DNA from: Gammaproteobacteria bacterium | Lineage (GTDB): Bacteria > Pseudomonadota > Gammaproteobacteria > Steroidobacterales > Steroidobacteraceae | Length of the DNA: 64,000 nucleotides | NCBI GenBank assembly: GCA_005878835.1 | Contig: VBMV01000048.1 | Span: 43,391-107,390, forward strand | Direction of reading: 5' to 3' | Shown: positions 1 to 11,343 of the stretch, piece by piece | How the letters are laid out: each line of letters begins with the position of its first letter | Numbering within the stretch: position 1 is the first letter of the stretch | Program-made: the position numbers and the translations under genes | The notes under the pieces: model-generated | What the model saw: only the letters and a program-made list of their open reading frames with translations | Told to the model about the DNA's origin: nothing | Databases searched by the model: none

Positions 1-1140
<1,140 letters not shown>

Positions 1141-1245
1141 TCAATGATTGTACAATTCTTTAATTAACTTGCCACCCACAAGCTGAGAATCTCTGCCGAG
1201 CCGACAATTGTTCTTCCAGCGAGTTAATTAGCCTTTTAGATCGTG
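1141..1245. promoter_or_regulatory. AT-rich promoter/operator region upstream of the ArsR-methyltransferase gene
   Basis: This short AT-rich gap stands out from its GC-rich surroundings. It holds three perfect palindromes: ATTGTACAAT (1147-1156), TTAATTAA (1160-1167) and ACAATTGT (1204-1211), plus a second TTAATTA near 1224-1230. On the minus strand, GTGGCA (1175-1170) and TACAAT (1152-1147) with a 17-base spacer resemble a sigma-70 promoter, but it would give an almost leaderless transcript for the gene starting at 1140. ArsR proteins usually bind short AT-rich palindromes at their own promoter, so autoregulation is plausible. Confidence 0.4.
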
Positions 1246-2175
1246 CTAATGAATCACTTGAGAGCCATCTGGCGGGTCTTCGGCGAACAATGCCTCCACG
1301 TCCGCTGCATCGAAGCGGTACGGGCGGTGGCAGAACTCGCAGGTCACCGTCACGGCCCCCTGCTCCTGGAGCACGCCGCGCACCTCCTCGGCGCCGAGCC
1401 CCCGCAGGAGCCCCGCAACCCGGCCCTGACTGCAGCGGCATTCGAATCGCACCGGTGAGCCGCGAAACAGCCGCAGGTCGTGCTCGGTAAAGCGCTGTGC
1501 CAGCAGCTGTTCGGCCGAGCACTGCAGCAATTGCGCCGGGGTCACTGCCTCGATACCACGCTGCGCGCCCTCCCAGACCGCCGCGATCTCCTCCGGGTCA
1601 CCCGCATCCCCATCGGGCAGCTTCTGCACCAGCATGCCGGCACCGCAGGCATGGTCCGCCGCGAGCAGCACGCGCGTCGGCAGCTGCTCCGAGGAGGCGA
1701 AGTACGCTTCCAGCGACTCGCCGAGCGAAGTGCCCGCAAGCGGCACGACCCCCTGGTAGCGCATGCTCTTCTCCTCCGCCTCGATCGTCACCGTGATGCG
1801 GCCCTCGGTGCCGACGAGGCGCCGGAAGATCGCGCCGCGCCGGCTGTCGCCGGACAATCCGCCCAGCGCAACGCCGGCGCAACGCGCTACGGCTCGCACT
1901 CGGAAATCATGGGCACACTGCGCCACCAGCAGGCCCACCGCACCGTTGCCCTGCAACTGGAAGGTGAGCGTGCCGCGGAACTTGAGGGTCGCGGCCAGGA
2001 GCACCGAGGCGGCCACCGCCTGGCCGAGCAGCTCGCTCACGACCGGTGGGTAATCGGCATGTGCGCGCAGCTCGCGCCAGGCGCCCTCGAGGCGCACCCA
2101 GTGGCCGCGCACCGGCTGCTTCTCGAATATGAAGCGACGCACCTGGTCGCTGCTCGGGACAGTGTGCGGGTCCAT
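1246..2175 (-). CDS. hslO: Hsp33 redox-regulated chaperone
   Basis: Hsp33 is a cytosolic holdase switched on by oxidation and unfolding, protecting proteins under oxidative stress. The 309-residue product has the usual length. The C-terminus carries the zinc/redox switch: CRC followed about 30 residues later by CEFC (C-X-C...C-X-X-C). The N-terminal chaperone fold is recognisable from LLAATLKFRGTLTFQLQGNG. The gene ends at 1246, about 100 bases before the ArsR-type gene, and starts 4 bases after the gatB stop, so it may be read through from gatCAB. Nothing unusual was seen. Confidence 0.93.
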   Translation of the reverse strand: MDPHTVPSSDQVRRFIFEKQPVRGHWVRLEGAWRELRAHADYPPVVSELLGQAVAASVLLAATLKFRGTLTFQLQGNGAVGLLVAQCAHDFRVRAVARCAGVALGGLSGDSRRGAIFRRLVGTEGRITVTIEAEEKSMRYQGVVPLAGTSLGESLEAYFASSEQLPTRVLLAADHACGAGMLVQKLPDGDAGDPEEIAAVWEGAQRGIEAVTPAQLLQCSAEQLLAQRFTEHDLRLFRGSPVRFECRCSQGRVAGLLRGLGAEEVRGVLQEQGAVTVTCEFCHRPYRFDAADVEALFAEDPPDGSQVIH

Positions 2176-2179
2176 CTTG

Positions 2180-3616
2180 CTAAGCGAGCTTTGCGCGCAG
2201 CAGCTCGTTCAGCTGCGCCGGGTTGGCCTTGCCGGCGGTCGCCTTCATGACCTGACCTACGAAGAATCCGAACAGCTTGTCCTTGCCCGCGCGGTACTCG
2301 GCGAGCTGAGCGGGATTGCGGGCCATCACCTCATCGATCACGCGCTCGATGGCGGCGGTATCGGTGATCTGCCGCAAGCCCTGCGCGTCGATCACCGCAT
2401 CCGCGCTCGCGCCTTCCGACCACATGGTCTCGAACACCTCCTTGGCGATCTTGCCGGAAATGGTCTGGTCGCAGATGCGGCGCAGCAGCCCCGCCAGGCG
2501 CGCCGCCGGGAGCCTGCCGGAACCGACCTCGAGATTCTCCTTGTTCAGGGCCGCGGCGAGCTCTCCCATGACCCAGTTGGCCGCCAGCTTTGGCTCGCGC
2601 GGCAGCTCGCGCACGACATCTTCATAGTACGCGGCGAGCTCGCGGCTGCCCGTGAGCACGCCCGCATCGTAAGCCGACAGTCCGTACTGCGAGGCAAAGC
2701 GCGCGGCTTTCTGGTCCGGCAGCTCCGGCAAGGTGGCGCGCACCTGCTCGATGAACGCCTGGTCGAGCACCACCGGCAGCAGGTCCGGATCGGGGAAGTA
2801 ACGGTAGTCGTTCGCTTCCTCCTTGGAGCGCATGGAGCGCGTCTCGCCCCGGTCCGGATCGTACAGGCGCGTCTCCTGCACTACCGCACCTCCGGACTCC
2901 AGGATCTCGATCTGACGGGCGACCTCGTAGTTGATGGCGCGCTCGACGAAGCGGAAGGAATTGAGATTCTTGATCTCCGCGCGCGTACCGAGCTGCTGCG
3001 CGCCGCTGCGGCGCACCGAAACGTTGGCGTCGCAGCGGAACGAGCCTTCCTGCATGTTGCCGTCGCAGATCTCCAGATAGCGCACCAGGGTGTGCACCTT
3101 CTTCATGTAGGCGACGGCCTCCTTCGCCGAGCGCAGGTGCGGCTCGGAGACGATCTCCACCAGCGGGGTGCCGGCGCGGTTCAGGTCGATACCGGTCACC
3201 CCCGGCAGGCCCTCATGCAGCGACTTGCCGGCGTCCTCCTCGAGGTGCGCGCGGGTGATCCCGATGCGCTTGACCTCACCGTCGTCGAGCACGATGTCGA
3301 GCGCGCCCGCGGCGACGATCGGCTGCTCGTACTGGCTGATCTGATAGCCTTTCGGCAGATCCGGGTAGAAGTAATTCTTGCGCGCGAACACGGAAGTGCC
3401 GGCGATGCGCGCGTTGATCGCCAGCCCGAGCTTCACGGCCATGCGCACCGCTTCCGCGTTCAGCACCGGCAGCACACCCGGGTACCCGAGGTCCACCAGG
3501 CTCGCCTGGGCGTTGGGCGGGGCGCCGTACGCGGTGGCGGAGCCGGAGAAGATCTTCGAGCGGGTGGCGAGCTGGGCGTGGATCTCCAGCCCGATGACCG
3601 TTTCCCAGGCGCTCAT
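2180..3616 (-). CDS. gatB: aspartyl/glutamyl-tRNA(Asn/Gln) amidotransferase subunit B
   Basis: GatB binds the misacylated Glu-tRNA(Gln) or Asp-tRNA(Asn) and phosphorylates it, so that GatA-derived ammonia can convert it to the amide. I chose the ATG at 3616 ([20 protein letters not shown]), which overlaps the gatA stop as ATGA; the open frame extends further upstream but inside gatA. The resulting 478 residues match the family. GLEIHAQL and [15 protein letters not shown] are typical GatB segments. The C-terminal YqeY-like tail ends [17 protein letters not shown]. The cluster order is gatC-gatA-gatB. Confidence 0.95.
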   Translation of the reverse strand: MSAWETVIGLEIHAQLATRSKIFSGSATAYGAPPNAQASLVDLGYPGVLPVLNAEAVRMAVKLGLAINARIAGTSVFARKNYFYPDLPKGYQISQYEQPIVAAGALDIVLDDGEVKRIGITRAHLEEDAGKSLHEGLPGVTGIDLNRAGTPLVEIVSEPHLRSAKEAVAYMKKVHTLVRYLEICDGNMQEGSFRCDANVSVRRSGAQQLGTRAEIKNLNSFRFVERAINYEVARQIEILESGGAVVQETRLYDPDRGETRSMRSKEEANDYRYFPDPDLLPVVLDQAFIEQVRATLPELPDQKAARFASQYGLSAYDAGVLTGSRELAAYYEDVVRELPREPKLAANWVMGELAAALNKENLEVGSGRLPAARLAGLLRRICDQTISGKIAKEVFETMWSEGASADAVIDAQGLRQITDTAAIERVIDEVMARNPAQLAEYRAGKDKLFGFFVGQVMKATAGKANPAQLNELLRAKLA

Positions 3617-5076
3617 GCGTAGCCCTGCGGCACGCGCGTGTGCCAGTCGGTGACGCGCTGAAACGCGTGCGCCGCGCTCAGCACCCGCGCTTCGCTGAAG
3701 TGCGGGCCCACGATCTGCAGGCCCACCGGCAAGCCCTGCACGAAACCGCACGGAATCGACACCGCGGGCAGCCCGGCCAGATTCGCGCCGATGGTGTAGA
3801 TGTCGTTCAGGTACATGGTAATGGGGTCCGAGGTCTTGGCGCCGATCGCAAAGGCCGGCGTCGGCGTCGTCGGTCCCATGAGCACGTCCACGCTGGCGAA
3901 GGCGCGCGTGAAGTCGGCGTTGATGAGCTGGCGCACGCGCTGCGCCTTCAGGTAATACGCATCGTAGTAACCGGCCGACAGCACGTAAGTGCCGGTCATG
4001 ATGCGCCGCTTCACCTCGGCCCCGAAACCCTCGCCGCGCGAGCGGCTGTACAGATCCCTGAGATCGCGCGGCTTCTCGCAGCGATACCCGAAGCGCACGC
4101 CATCGAAACGCGCCAGGTTCGAGGAGCATTCCGCCGGCGCCACCACGTAGTACGCCGGCACCGAGAGCGGCAGGTTCGGCAGACTCACCTCGGTCAGGCG
4201 CGCGCCGAGCTGCTCGTAGACCTTCAGCGCCTCGCGCACGCGCTGCTCGTTGTGCGCATCCAGTCCCTGGTCGAAGAACTCCCTGAGCAGTCCCACCTTC
4301 AGGCCCGCGAGCGGCTGCTCGAGGGCGGCGACGTAGTCAGGGACCGGTGTGTCGACGCTGGTGGAATCGTTGGCATCGAACCCGGCCATCTCGCGCAGCA
4401 CCAGTGCGGCGTCGGCGGCGGTTGCCGTCAGCACCCCGCCCTGGTCGAGACTCGAGGCGAACGCGATCATCCCGTAGCGCGACACGCGCCCGTAGGTGGG
4501 CTTGATCCCGGTGATGCCGCACAGAGCCGCGGGCTGGCGGATCGAGCCGCCGGTGTCGGTCGCGGTCGCACCCGGGACGAGGCGCGCGGCGACCGCGGCG
4601 GCGGAGCCGCCCGAGGAGCCGCCGGGCACGAGCTGCGGGTTCCAGGGATTGCGCACCGGTCCGTAGAAGCTCGTCTCGCTGGAGGAGCCCATCGCGAACT
4701 CGTCCATGTTGGTCTTGCCCAGCATGACGGCGCCGGCGGCCTTGAGTCTCGCCACCACCGTGGCGTCGTAGGGCGAGACGAAGTTATCCAGCATGCGCGA
4801 ACCGCAGGTGGTGCGTACCCCCTGGGTGCAGAAGATGTCCTTGTGGGCGATCGGCACGCCGGTGAGTGCGCCGGCGCTGCCCGCGGCGAGTGCCCGATCC
4901 GCGGCGGCCGCATCGCTGAGCGCCTGCTCGCGAGTCACCGAGATGAACGCGTTGAGCGTGGCCTGGCTCGCATCGATCCGCGCGAGCAACGCGCGCACCA
5001 GCTCCACGCTCGAGAACTTCCTGGCGCGCAGGCCCGCGGCCAGCTGTGTCAGCGTGTCGGTGTGCCAACCGCTCAC
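3613..5076 (-). CDS. gatA: aspartyl/glutamyl-tRNA(Asn/Gln) amidotransferase subunit A
   Basis: GatA is the amidase subunit that hydrolyses glutamine and channels ammonia to GatB. The 487-residue product shows the amidase-signature catalytic triad context: the lysine in [12 protein letters not shown], and the two serines of the motif [15 protein letters not shown] followed by [15 protein letters not shown]. The gene starts 7 bases after the gatC stop, and its stop overlaps the gatB start. Presence of GatCAB implies that this organism makes Gln-tRNA and/or Asn-tRNA by transamidation, as is common outside the enteric bacteria. Confidence 0.96.
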   Translation of the reverse strand: MSGWHTDTLTQLAAGLRARKFSSVELVRALLARIDASQATLNAFISVTREQALSDAAAADRALAAGSAGALTGVPIAHKDIFCTQGVRTTCGSRMLDNFVSPYDATVVARLKAAGAVMLGKTNMDEFAMGSSSETSFYGPVRNPWNPQLVPGGSSGGSAAAVAARLVPGATATDTGGSIRQPAALCGITGIKPTYGRVSRYGMIAFASSLDQGGVLTATAADAALVLREMAGFDANDSTSVDTPVPDYVAALEQPLAGLKVGLLREFFDQGLDAHNEQRVREALKVYEQLGARLTEVSLPNLPLSVPAYYVVAPAECSSNLARFDGVRFGYRCEKPRDLRDLYSRSRGEGFGAEVKRRIMTGTYVLSAGYYDAYYLKAQRVRQLINADFTRAFASVDVLMGPTTPTPAFAIGAKTSDPITMYLNDIYTIGANLAGLPAVSIPCGFVQGLPVGLQIVGPHFSEARVLSAAHAFQRVTDWHTRVPQGYA

Positions 5077-5083
5077 GCCCGCC

Positions 5084-5374
5084 TCACTCGATGACCTTGG
5101 GAACGAGGTACAGGCCGGCGGCGACCTGGGGCGCGTTCGCCTGATACTGCTCGTGGCGGTCCTGCTCGCTCACCACGTCCGGCCGCAGACGCTGCGACAG
5201 GCCCGCAAGCGGATGCGACATCGGGGCGACGTCGGTAGTCTGGGCGCGATCCAGGGCGCCGACGAAGTCGAGGATCCGCGACAGGCTGTCCTGGTACACC
5301 GGGACCTCGGAGGAGGTGAGATCGAGCCGCGCCAGGGTGGCGATGCTCGCGATCTGTTCGCGTGTGAGGGCCAT
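5084..5374 (-). CDS. gatC: aspartyl/glutamyl-tRNA(Asn/Gln) amidotransferase subunit C
   Basis: GatC is the small subunit that wraps around and stabilises the GatA-GatB interface. I chose the ATG at 5374 ([20 protein letters not shown]), giving 96 residues, which is the normal length. An in-frame ATG at 5428 would add 18 residues not expected in the family. No clear Shine-Dalgarno sequence precedes 5374. The C-terminal [19 protein letters not shown] followed by [16 protein letters not shown] is typical of GatC. It is the first gene of gatCAB and is divergent from mreB. Confidence 0.93.
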   Translation of the reverse strand: MALTREQIASIATLARLDLTSSEVPVYQDSLSRILDFVGALDRAQTTDVAPMSHPLAGLSQRLRPDVVSEQDRHEQYQANAPQVAAGLYLVPKVIE

Positions 5375-5419
5375 GGGAGGTTCGCGGCGCGCGTGGCGAA
5401 GTGAGAAAACCAACGCAAA

Positions 5420-5434
5420 ATCATACATGTTGCC

Positions 5435-5448
<14 letters not shown>
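5420..5448 (-). promoter_or_regulatory. candidate sigma-70 promoter for gatCAB
   Basis: Reading the minus strand, GGGACA (5448-5443) and TATGAT (5425-5420) are separated by 17 bases. The -10 matches consensus at five of six positions. A start site near 5413 would give a leader of about 40 bases to the gatC ATG. It interleaves with the candidate mreB promoter on the other strand. Confidence 0.4.
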
Positions 5449-6552
<1,104 letters not shown>

Positions 6553-6574
6553 CGCAGGCAGCGCGCGAGCCTGA

Positions 6575-7795
6575 GTGGCCGCCTTCGGGACACCAGCCGG
6601 CAGACCGTGGCAGGGGCGGGGCGGCTCTGCCGGCTTTCGCTTTACCCTGTATGCGGCGGTAGCCGTCGTGGTCATGTACCTCGATCAGCGCCAGCACTAC
6701 CTCGAGCAGCTGCGCTACCTGCTGCAAGCCGCCGCTTACCCCATCCAGCTCGCGGTGAACTCCCCGCCCGCAGCCTGGCGCTGGATCGGGCAGAGCTTCG
6801 AGAGCCGCGAGCGGCTGCAGGCCGAGAATGCGCGCCTGCGCGCGGCGCAGCGCGACCTCGAGTTGCGCTCGATGCGCTACGAGGCCCTGGCGCGCGAGAA
6901 CGGCGAGCTGCGCGGACTGCGTGCAGCCCTGCCACCGGTCGCCGACCGCTGGCTCGCGGCGGAGATCGTCAGCATCCAGCTGAGCAGCCTCAGGCAGCGC
7001 CTGCTCATCGACCGCGGGGCGGTCAACGGGGTCTTCAAGGCACAGGCGGTGCTCGATGACCGGGGACTGATCGGCCAGACGACGCACGTGGGTCCCTGGA
7101 GCGCCGAAGTCATCCTGATCACCGACCCGGAGCACGCCGTTCCGGTGCGCATCGAGCGCACGGGGCTGCGCACCATCGCCGTCGGCGCAGGCGACGCCAC
7201 CTCACTCGCGCTGCCCTATCTGCCGGCCAATGCGGACATCAAGAGCGGCGATCTGCTGGTGACCTCGGGGCTCGGTGGCGTGTTTCCGGAGGGCTATCCG
7301 GTGGCGCGCGTCACCGCGGTGCACCGCGACGCCGTGCAGCCGCTGGCTCAGGTGCGGGCCGAGCCGCTCGCGCACGTCGACACCGACAGCGAGGTCATGC
7401 TGGTATGGTTCCGCGCCGACCGCCCAATGGCCCCCACGCCCGCGGGCAAGTCCCTGGTTGAGCTCAAGAGCGGCATCCCTTCCCTGCAACCGCAGGCGGT
7501 CCTACCGCGACCGCAGCCCACAGCGCCAGGGCCGCCGGCTGCCACCCCGCAGCCCGCCCGGGCGCGACCCCCGGCGGCTGTGCCGCGCAGGCAGCCCGCC
7601 GAATCACAGGCTACCGAGCCCCAGGCTACCGAACCGGCTGCCGCACCCAAGGCCGCCGCGCCCAAGGCTGCCACACCGCAGCCGGCCCCCGCTACGCCGG
7701 AGCCGGCCACACCGCAGCCGGGCACGCCGGAGCCCTCCAAGCAGCAGCCCCCCACGCCGCAGCCGGATGCTTCGCAGGCGAAGGAACAGCCGTGA
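6575..7795 (+). CDS. mreC: rod-shape determining protein MreC with long Pro/Ala/Gln tail
   Basis: MreC is a single-pass inner-membrane protein whose periplasmic beta domains bind and activate PBP2. The start is a GTG at 6575. One transmembrane segment lies near residues 20-35 (FRFTLYAAVAVVVMYL), then a coiled coil rich in Arg/Glu/Leu, then the MreC beta-barrel region (for example IDRGAVNGVFKAQAVLDDRG). From about residue 300 to 406 the sequence becomes low-complexity and rich in Pro, Ala, Thr and Gln. That makes the protein about 100 residues longer than compact MreC proteins. Its stop overlaps the mreD start. Confidence 0.94.
   Translation: MAAFGTPAGRPWQGRGGSAGFRFTLYAAVAVVVMYLDQRQHYLEQLRYLLQAAAYPIQLAVNSPPAAWRWIGQSFESRERLQAENARLRAAQRDLELRSMRYEALARENGELRGLRAALPPVADRWLAAEIVSIQLSSLRQRLLIDRGAVNGVFKAQAVLDDRGLIGQTTHVGPWSAEVILITDPEHAVPVRIERTGLRTIAVGAGDATSLALPYLPANADIKSGDLLVTSGLGGVFPEGYPVARVTAVHRDAVQPLAQVRAEPLAHVDTDSEVMLVWFRADRPMAPTPAGKSLVELKSGIPSLQPQAVLPRPQPTAPGPPAATPQPARARPPAAVPRRQPAESQATEPQATEPAAAPKAAAPKAATPQPAPATPEPATPQPGTPEPSKQQPPTPQPDASQAKEQP
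7600..7792 (+). repeat. low-complexity Pro/Ala/Thr/Glu-coding repeats in the MreC tail
   Basis: Short imperfect in-frame repeats encode units such as ATEPQATEP, APKAAAPKAATPQP and TPEPATPQPGTPEP. These GC-rich tandem units are prone to slippage and may vary in length between strains. Confidence 0.7.
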
Positions 7796-8265
7796 GCGCG
7801 CCGAGCGGAGGCCGCATAGTCTTCACGGCGTTCGTGGCACTCGTGCTCACCGTGCTGCCGCTGCCGCCATGGCTCGACGTCCTGCGACCGGTGTTCCTGG
7901 TGCTCGCGGTGCTGTACTGGTCGGTGAACGCGCCACGAACCGGCGACATCGCGCTGGGGTTCTTCGCCGGCTTCGCGCTCGATGTGTTCCAGGGGCCGGT
8001 GCTGGGGCAGCACGCGCTGGCGCTCTCGCTGGTCACGTACATCGCCGTGCGTGAGCACCAGCGTATCCGCTCCAAGCCCGCGTTCCAGCAGGCGCTGATC
8101 GTGTTCGCCGCGCTCGCCGTTTACGAGTTCGTGCTGTTCGCGATCGACGGCTGGAGCGGCCACCCGGTCATCAGTGCGCTGCGCTGGGTCCACACCGTGA
8201 CCGGTGCACTGCTGTGGCCGCCCGTCGCCGCCATACTGGCCTACGGCTCGCGCGGGCACGCGTGA
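7792..8265 (+). CDS. mreD: rod-shape determining protein MreD
   Basis: MreD is a small integral membrane protein of the elongasome that works with MreC to balance PBP2 activation. The 157-residue product begins at a GTG overlapping the mreC stop (GTGA). It is almost entirely hydrophobic, with about five predicted membrane segments, for example FTAFVALVLTVLPLPPW and ALIVFAALAVYEFVLFAI. A conserved-looking PRTGDIALGFFAGFALDVFQ stretch matches the MreD family. Sequence conservation in MreD is low, but its place between mreC and mrdA makes the call firm. Confidence 0.92.
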   Translation: MSAPSGGRIVFTAFVALVLTVLPLPPWLDVLRPVFLVLAVLYWSVNAPRTGDIALGFFAGFALDVFQGPVLGQHALALSLVTYIAVREHQRIRSKPAFQQALIVFAALAVYEFVLFAIDGWSGHPVISALRWVHTVTGALLWPPVAAILAYGSRGHA

Positions 8266-8306
8266 GCGGAACTATCCTTGGCTGAGGGTCTCTGAGGGGT
8301 TCCACC

Positions 8307-10199
8307 ATGCCGGCGGTGCGTATCAAGGATCACTGGCGGGAACAGCGCCTCTTCGATCAGCGCGCCCTGGCGTGCGCCGCGATCATGGCGGTGGCGATCG
8401 TCGGCCTGATCGTGCGGCTGTTCGTGCTGCAGGTGTTCCGCCACGAATACTACGCGGACCTCTCCCAGGGTAACCGGGTGCGCAACGAGCCGATCCCGGC
8501 GGCGCGCGGGCTGATCCTCGACCGCCACGGCGAGGTGATCGCGGGCAACCAGCCCGCCTACCAGCTGGAGCTGGTGCCCGAGGAAGTGCCGGACCTGCAG
8601 CAGACCCTCGCGCGCCTGGTGCAGTTCGATCTCATCCGTGCCGAGGACGTCGATGAGCTCGAGCGCACCATCGACTCGAGCCGCAGCTTCGACAGCGTGC
8701 CGATCCGCCTGCGCATGTCGGACGAGGACATCGCGCGTTTCGCCGTGCGACGGTTCGAGTTTCCGGGCCTGGATATCAAGACCCGCCAGACCCGCTGGTA
8801 CCCCAATGGCGAGCTGGCGGTGCACGCGCTCGGCTACGTGGGCGCCATCAGCGAGCAGGATCTGAAGCACATCGACCGCGCCGCCTACGCCGGCACCTCC
8901 CTCATCGGCAAGCTCGGTGTCGAGAGCGCCTACGAGCCGCAGCTGCATGGCACCAACGGCTTTCGCGAGGTGCTGGTCAACGCGCTGGGACGCTCGGTGG
9001 AGCGCCAGGGCGCGTTCGTCCCCAACCTGCGCACCAAGGCGCCGGGAGCCGGCGAGGATCTGCTGCTGTCGATCGACCTGAAGGTGCAGCGCACCGCCGA
9101 GGCCGCCCTCGCCGGGCATCGAGGCGCGGTCGTGGCGCTCGATCCGAACAACGGCGACGTGATCGCGCTCGTCAGCCTGCCGGGCTTCGATCCCACCATG
9201 TTCGGCCGCGGCATCACCGCGCGCGAGTACGGCATCCTGCAAAACGACATCGACCGTCCGCTGTTCAACCGCGCGCTGCGCGGAACCTATCCGCCGGGCT
9301 CGACCGTGAAGCCGGTGATCGCACTCGCCGGGCTCACCTATCGCGTGGTGGACCCGCTGGCGCACCGCTACTGCGCCGGCTCGTTCCATCTGCCCGGCAG
9401 CTCCTTCATCTACCGTGAATACCACAACGAGCATCACGGCGCGGTCGATCTCGACGATGCCATCGCGCGCTCGTGCGATGTCTACTTCTACGGCCTCGCC
9501 AACGAGATCGGGGTCGACCGCATGTCCACGTTTATGGAACCGTTCGGCTTTGGCAAGCCGACCGGCATCGACATCGGCGGCGAGAAGGCCGGGCTCCTGC
9601 CCTCGCGCGCGTGGAAGAAGGAGGCGTTCTCGCGTCCGCAGGACCGCGTGTGGTTCCCTGGCGAGACGGTGAGCTTCGGCATCGGGCAGGGGTACCTTAC
9701 CGTCACGCCGATCGAGCTGGCGCACTATGCCAGCATCCTCGCGACGCGCGGCAAGATCTGGAGGCCGCGCGTGCTCGCGGCCTACCGCGATCCGCGCACC
9801 GGGGAGCTGCATCGCATCGCCCCGCTGTCGGACGGCGAGGTGCCCGGCGTCGCGCCCGAAGACTGGCAGCGCGTGGTGCACGGCATGATCGGGGTCGTCA
9901 CGCGCGGCACGGCCGCCGCGATTGGCGCGCATGCCGCCTACAGCTTTGCCGGCAAGACCGGCACCGCCCAGGTGTTCACGGTAGCGCGCACCGAGAAGTA
10001 CAACGCCAAGCTGATCAACGAGCGGCTGCGCGATCATTCCTGGTTCATCGCCTTCGCGCCCGCCGATCAGCCGCGCATCGCGCTCGCGGTGCTGGAGGAG
10101 AACGGCGGGGCGGGCGCGAGCGCCGCGGCGCCCATCGCCCGCAAGGTGCTGGACGCCTATCTGCTCGGCGCGGACGGCAAGCTCAAGCCACAGACATGA
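8307..10199 (+). CDS. mrdA: penicillin-binding protein 2 (elongation transpeptidase)
   Basis: PBP2 is the class B transpeptidase that crosslinks peptidoglycan during side-wall growth, paired with the glycosyltransferase RodA. The 630-residue product has one N-terminal membrane anchor (AAIMAVAIVGLIVRLFVLQV) and a dimerisation/pedestal region. The transpeptidase domain carries the active-site motifs PPGSTVKPVI (SXXK), SCDVYFYG (SXD/N-like) and FAGKTGTAQVF (KTG). It starts at ATG 8307, 41 bases after mreD, and its stop overlaps the rodA start by two bases (ATGA). Confidence 0.96.
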   Translation: MPAVRIKDHWREQRLFDQRALACAAIMAVAIVGLIVRLFVLQVFRHEYYADLSQGNRVRNEPIPAARGLILDRHGEVIAGNQPAYQLELVPEEVPDLQQTLARLVQFDLIRAEDVDELERTIDSSRSFDSVPIRLRMSDEDIARFAVRRFEFPGLDIKTRQTRWYPNGELAVHALGYVGAISEQDLKHIDRAAYAGTSLIGKLGVESAYEPQLHGTNGFREVLVNALGRSVERQGAFVPNLRTKAPGAGEDLLLSIDLKVQRTAEAALAGHRGAVVALDPNNGDVIALVSLPGFDPTMFGRGITAREYGILQNDIDRPLFNRALRGTYPPGSTVKPVIALAGLTYRVVDPLAHRYCAGSFHLPGSSFIYREYHNEHHGAVDLDDAIARSCDVYFYGLANEIGVDRMSTFMEPFGFGKPTGIDIGGEKAGLLPSRAWKKEAFSRPQDRVWFPGETVSFGIGQGYLTVTPIELAHYASILATRGKIWRPRVLAAYRDPRTGELHRIAPLSDGEVPGVAPEDWQRVVHGMIGVVTRGTAAAIGAHAAYSFAGKTGTAQVFTVARTEKYNAKLINERLRDHSWFIAFAPADQPRIALAVLEENGGAGASAAAPIARKVLDAYLLGADGKLKPQT

Positions 10200-11335
10200 T
10201 CTACGAGGACGTCAGCTCCGGCTCACGCACGCGCCGCACGCTCTTCGGCGCCGCACGGGTGCTCTCGGCGCTGAAGATCGACGGTCCGCTGATGGTGGGA
10301 CTCGGGCTCATCTGTGCCTACGGGCTCATCGTGCTGTACAGCGCCTCCGGCCAGAGCATCGCCACGATAGTGCGCACGGCGCTGCGGCTGCTGCTCGGCA
10401 CCATCGCCATGCTGGTGCTGGCACGCGTGAATCCGAACTTCCTGCGCCGCTCCACCCCGTGGCTGTACGCGGCGGGGTGCGTGCTGCTCATGCTCGTCGT
10501 CACGATCGGCCATGTCGGCATGGGCGCGCGCCGCTGGCTGAATTTCGGACTGTTCCGCTTCCAGCCCTCGGAGCTGATGAAGCTCGCAGTCCCGATGATG
10601 TGCGCCTGGTACTTGCACGAGCGGCCGCTGCCGCCGGGCTGGGCGCCATTGGGCGCACTCAGCGTGCTGATCCTGGTGCCGGTGGGGCTGGTGGCCATCC
10701 AGCCCGACGTGGGCACGGCCGCGCTCATCGCGCTCGCCGGCATGCTGGTCATCGTCCTCGCCGGCCTGCGGGTGCGCGTGATGGTGGCGTTGCTGGTGCT
10801 CGCGGCCCTGGCGGCCTGGTTCGGCTGGAGCTTCATGCACGACTACCAGCGCAAGCGCGTGCTCATGTTTCTGAACCCACAGGCCGATCCACTCGGCGCC
10901 GGCTACCACATCATCCAGTCACAGATCGCGATCGGCTCGGGCGGCGTGTTCGGCAAGGGCTGGATGAACGGCAGCCAGGCGCAGCTCGAATTCCTCCCCG
11001 AGCGCTCCACCGACTTCATCTTCGCCGTCATCGGCGAGGAGTTCGGCCTGCTCGGCCTGCTGTTGTTGCTGTTGCTGTACTTGTTCGTCGTGGGCCGCGC
11101 CATCTATCTCGCCACCCAGACCCAGGATACCTTCGCGCGCCTGCTGGCCGGCAGTCTCGCGCTCACGTTGTTCGTGTACGTGTTCATCAACGCGGGCATG
11201 GTCACGGGACTGCTGCCGGTGGTCGGTGTGCCGCTGCCCCTGGTGAGCTATGGGGGCAGCTCGGTCGTGACGCTCCTCGCCGGCTTCGGTATTCTCATGG
11301 CGCTGTACTCACGGCGTAAGCTCGTCGGGTCGTAG
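10196..11335 (+). CDS. rodA: peptidoglycan glycosyltransferase RodA (SEDS family)
   Basis: RodA is the SEDS-family glycan polymerase of the elongasome. I chose the ATG at 10196 (MIYEDVSSGSRTRRTLFGAA), which overlaps the mrdA stop and gives 379 residues, normal for RodA. About ten membrane segments are visible. SEDS hallmarks include ARRWLNFGLFRFQPSELMKL, VAIQPDVGTAALIALAG and VPLPLVSYGGSSVVTLLAGF. It follows its cognate transpeptidase gene directly. Confidence 0.96.
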   Translation: MIYEDVSSGSRTRRTLFGAARVLSALKIDGPLMVGLGLICAYGLIVLYSASGQSIATIVRTALRLLLGTIAMLVLARVNPNFLRRSTPWLYAAGCVLLMLVVTIGHVGMGARRWLNFGLFRFQPSELMKLAVPMMCAWYLHERPLPPGWAPLGALSVLILVPVGLVAIQPDVGTAALIALAGMLVIVLAGLRVRVMVALLVLAALAAWFGWSFMHDYQRKRVLMFLNPQADPLGAGYHIIQSQIAIGSGGVFGKGWMNGSQAQLEFLPERSTDFIFAVIGEEFGLLGLLLLLLLYLFVVGRAIYLATQTQDTFARLLAGSLALTLFVYVFINAGMVTGLLPVVGVPLPLVSYGGSSVVTLLAGFGILMALYSRRKLVGS

Positions 11336-11343
11336 TCGAACAC

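Noticed and set aside
3617..4129. Upstream extension of gatB
   Set aside because: The extension lies wholly inside gatA. The ATG at 3616 overlaps the gatA stop and matches the family N-terminus.
8241..10037. Open frame of 598 codons antisense to mrdA
   Set aside because: Shadow frame without recognisable domains; mrdA is unambiguous.
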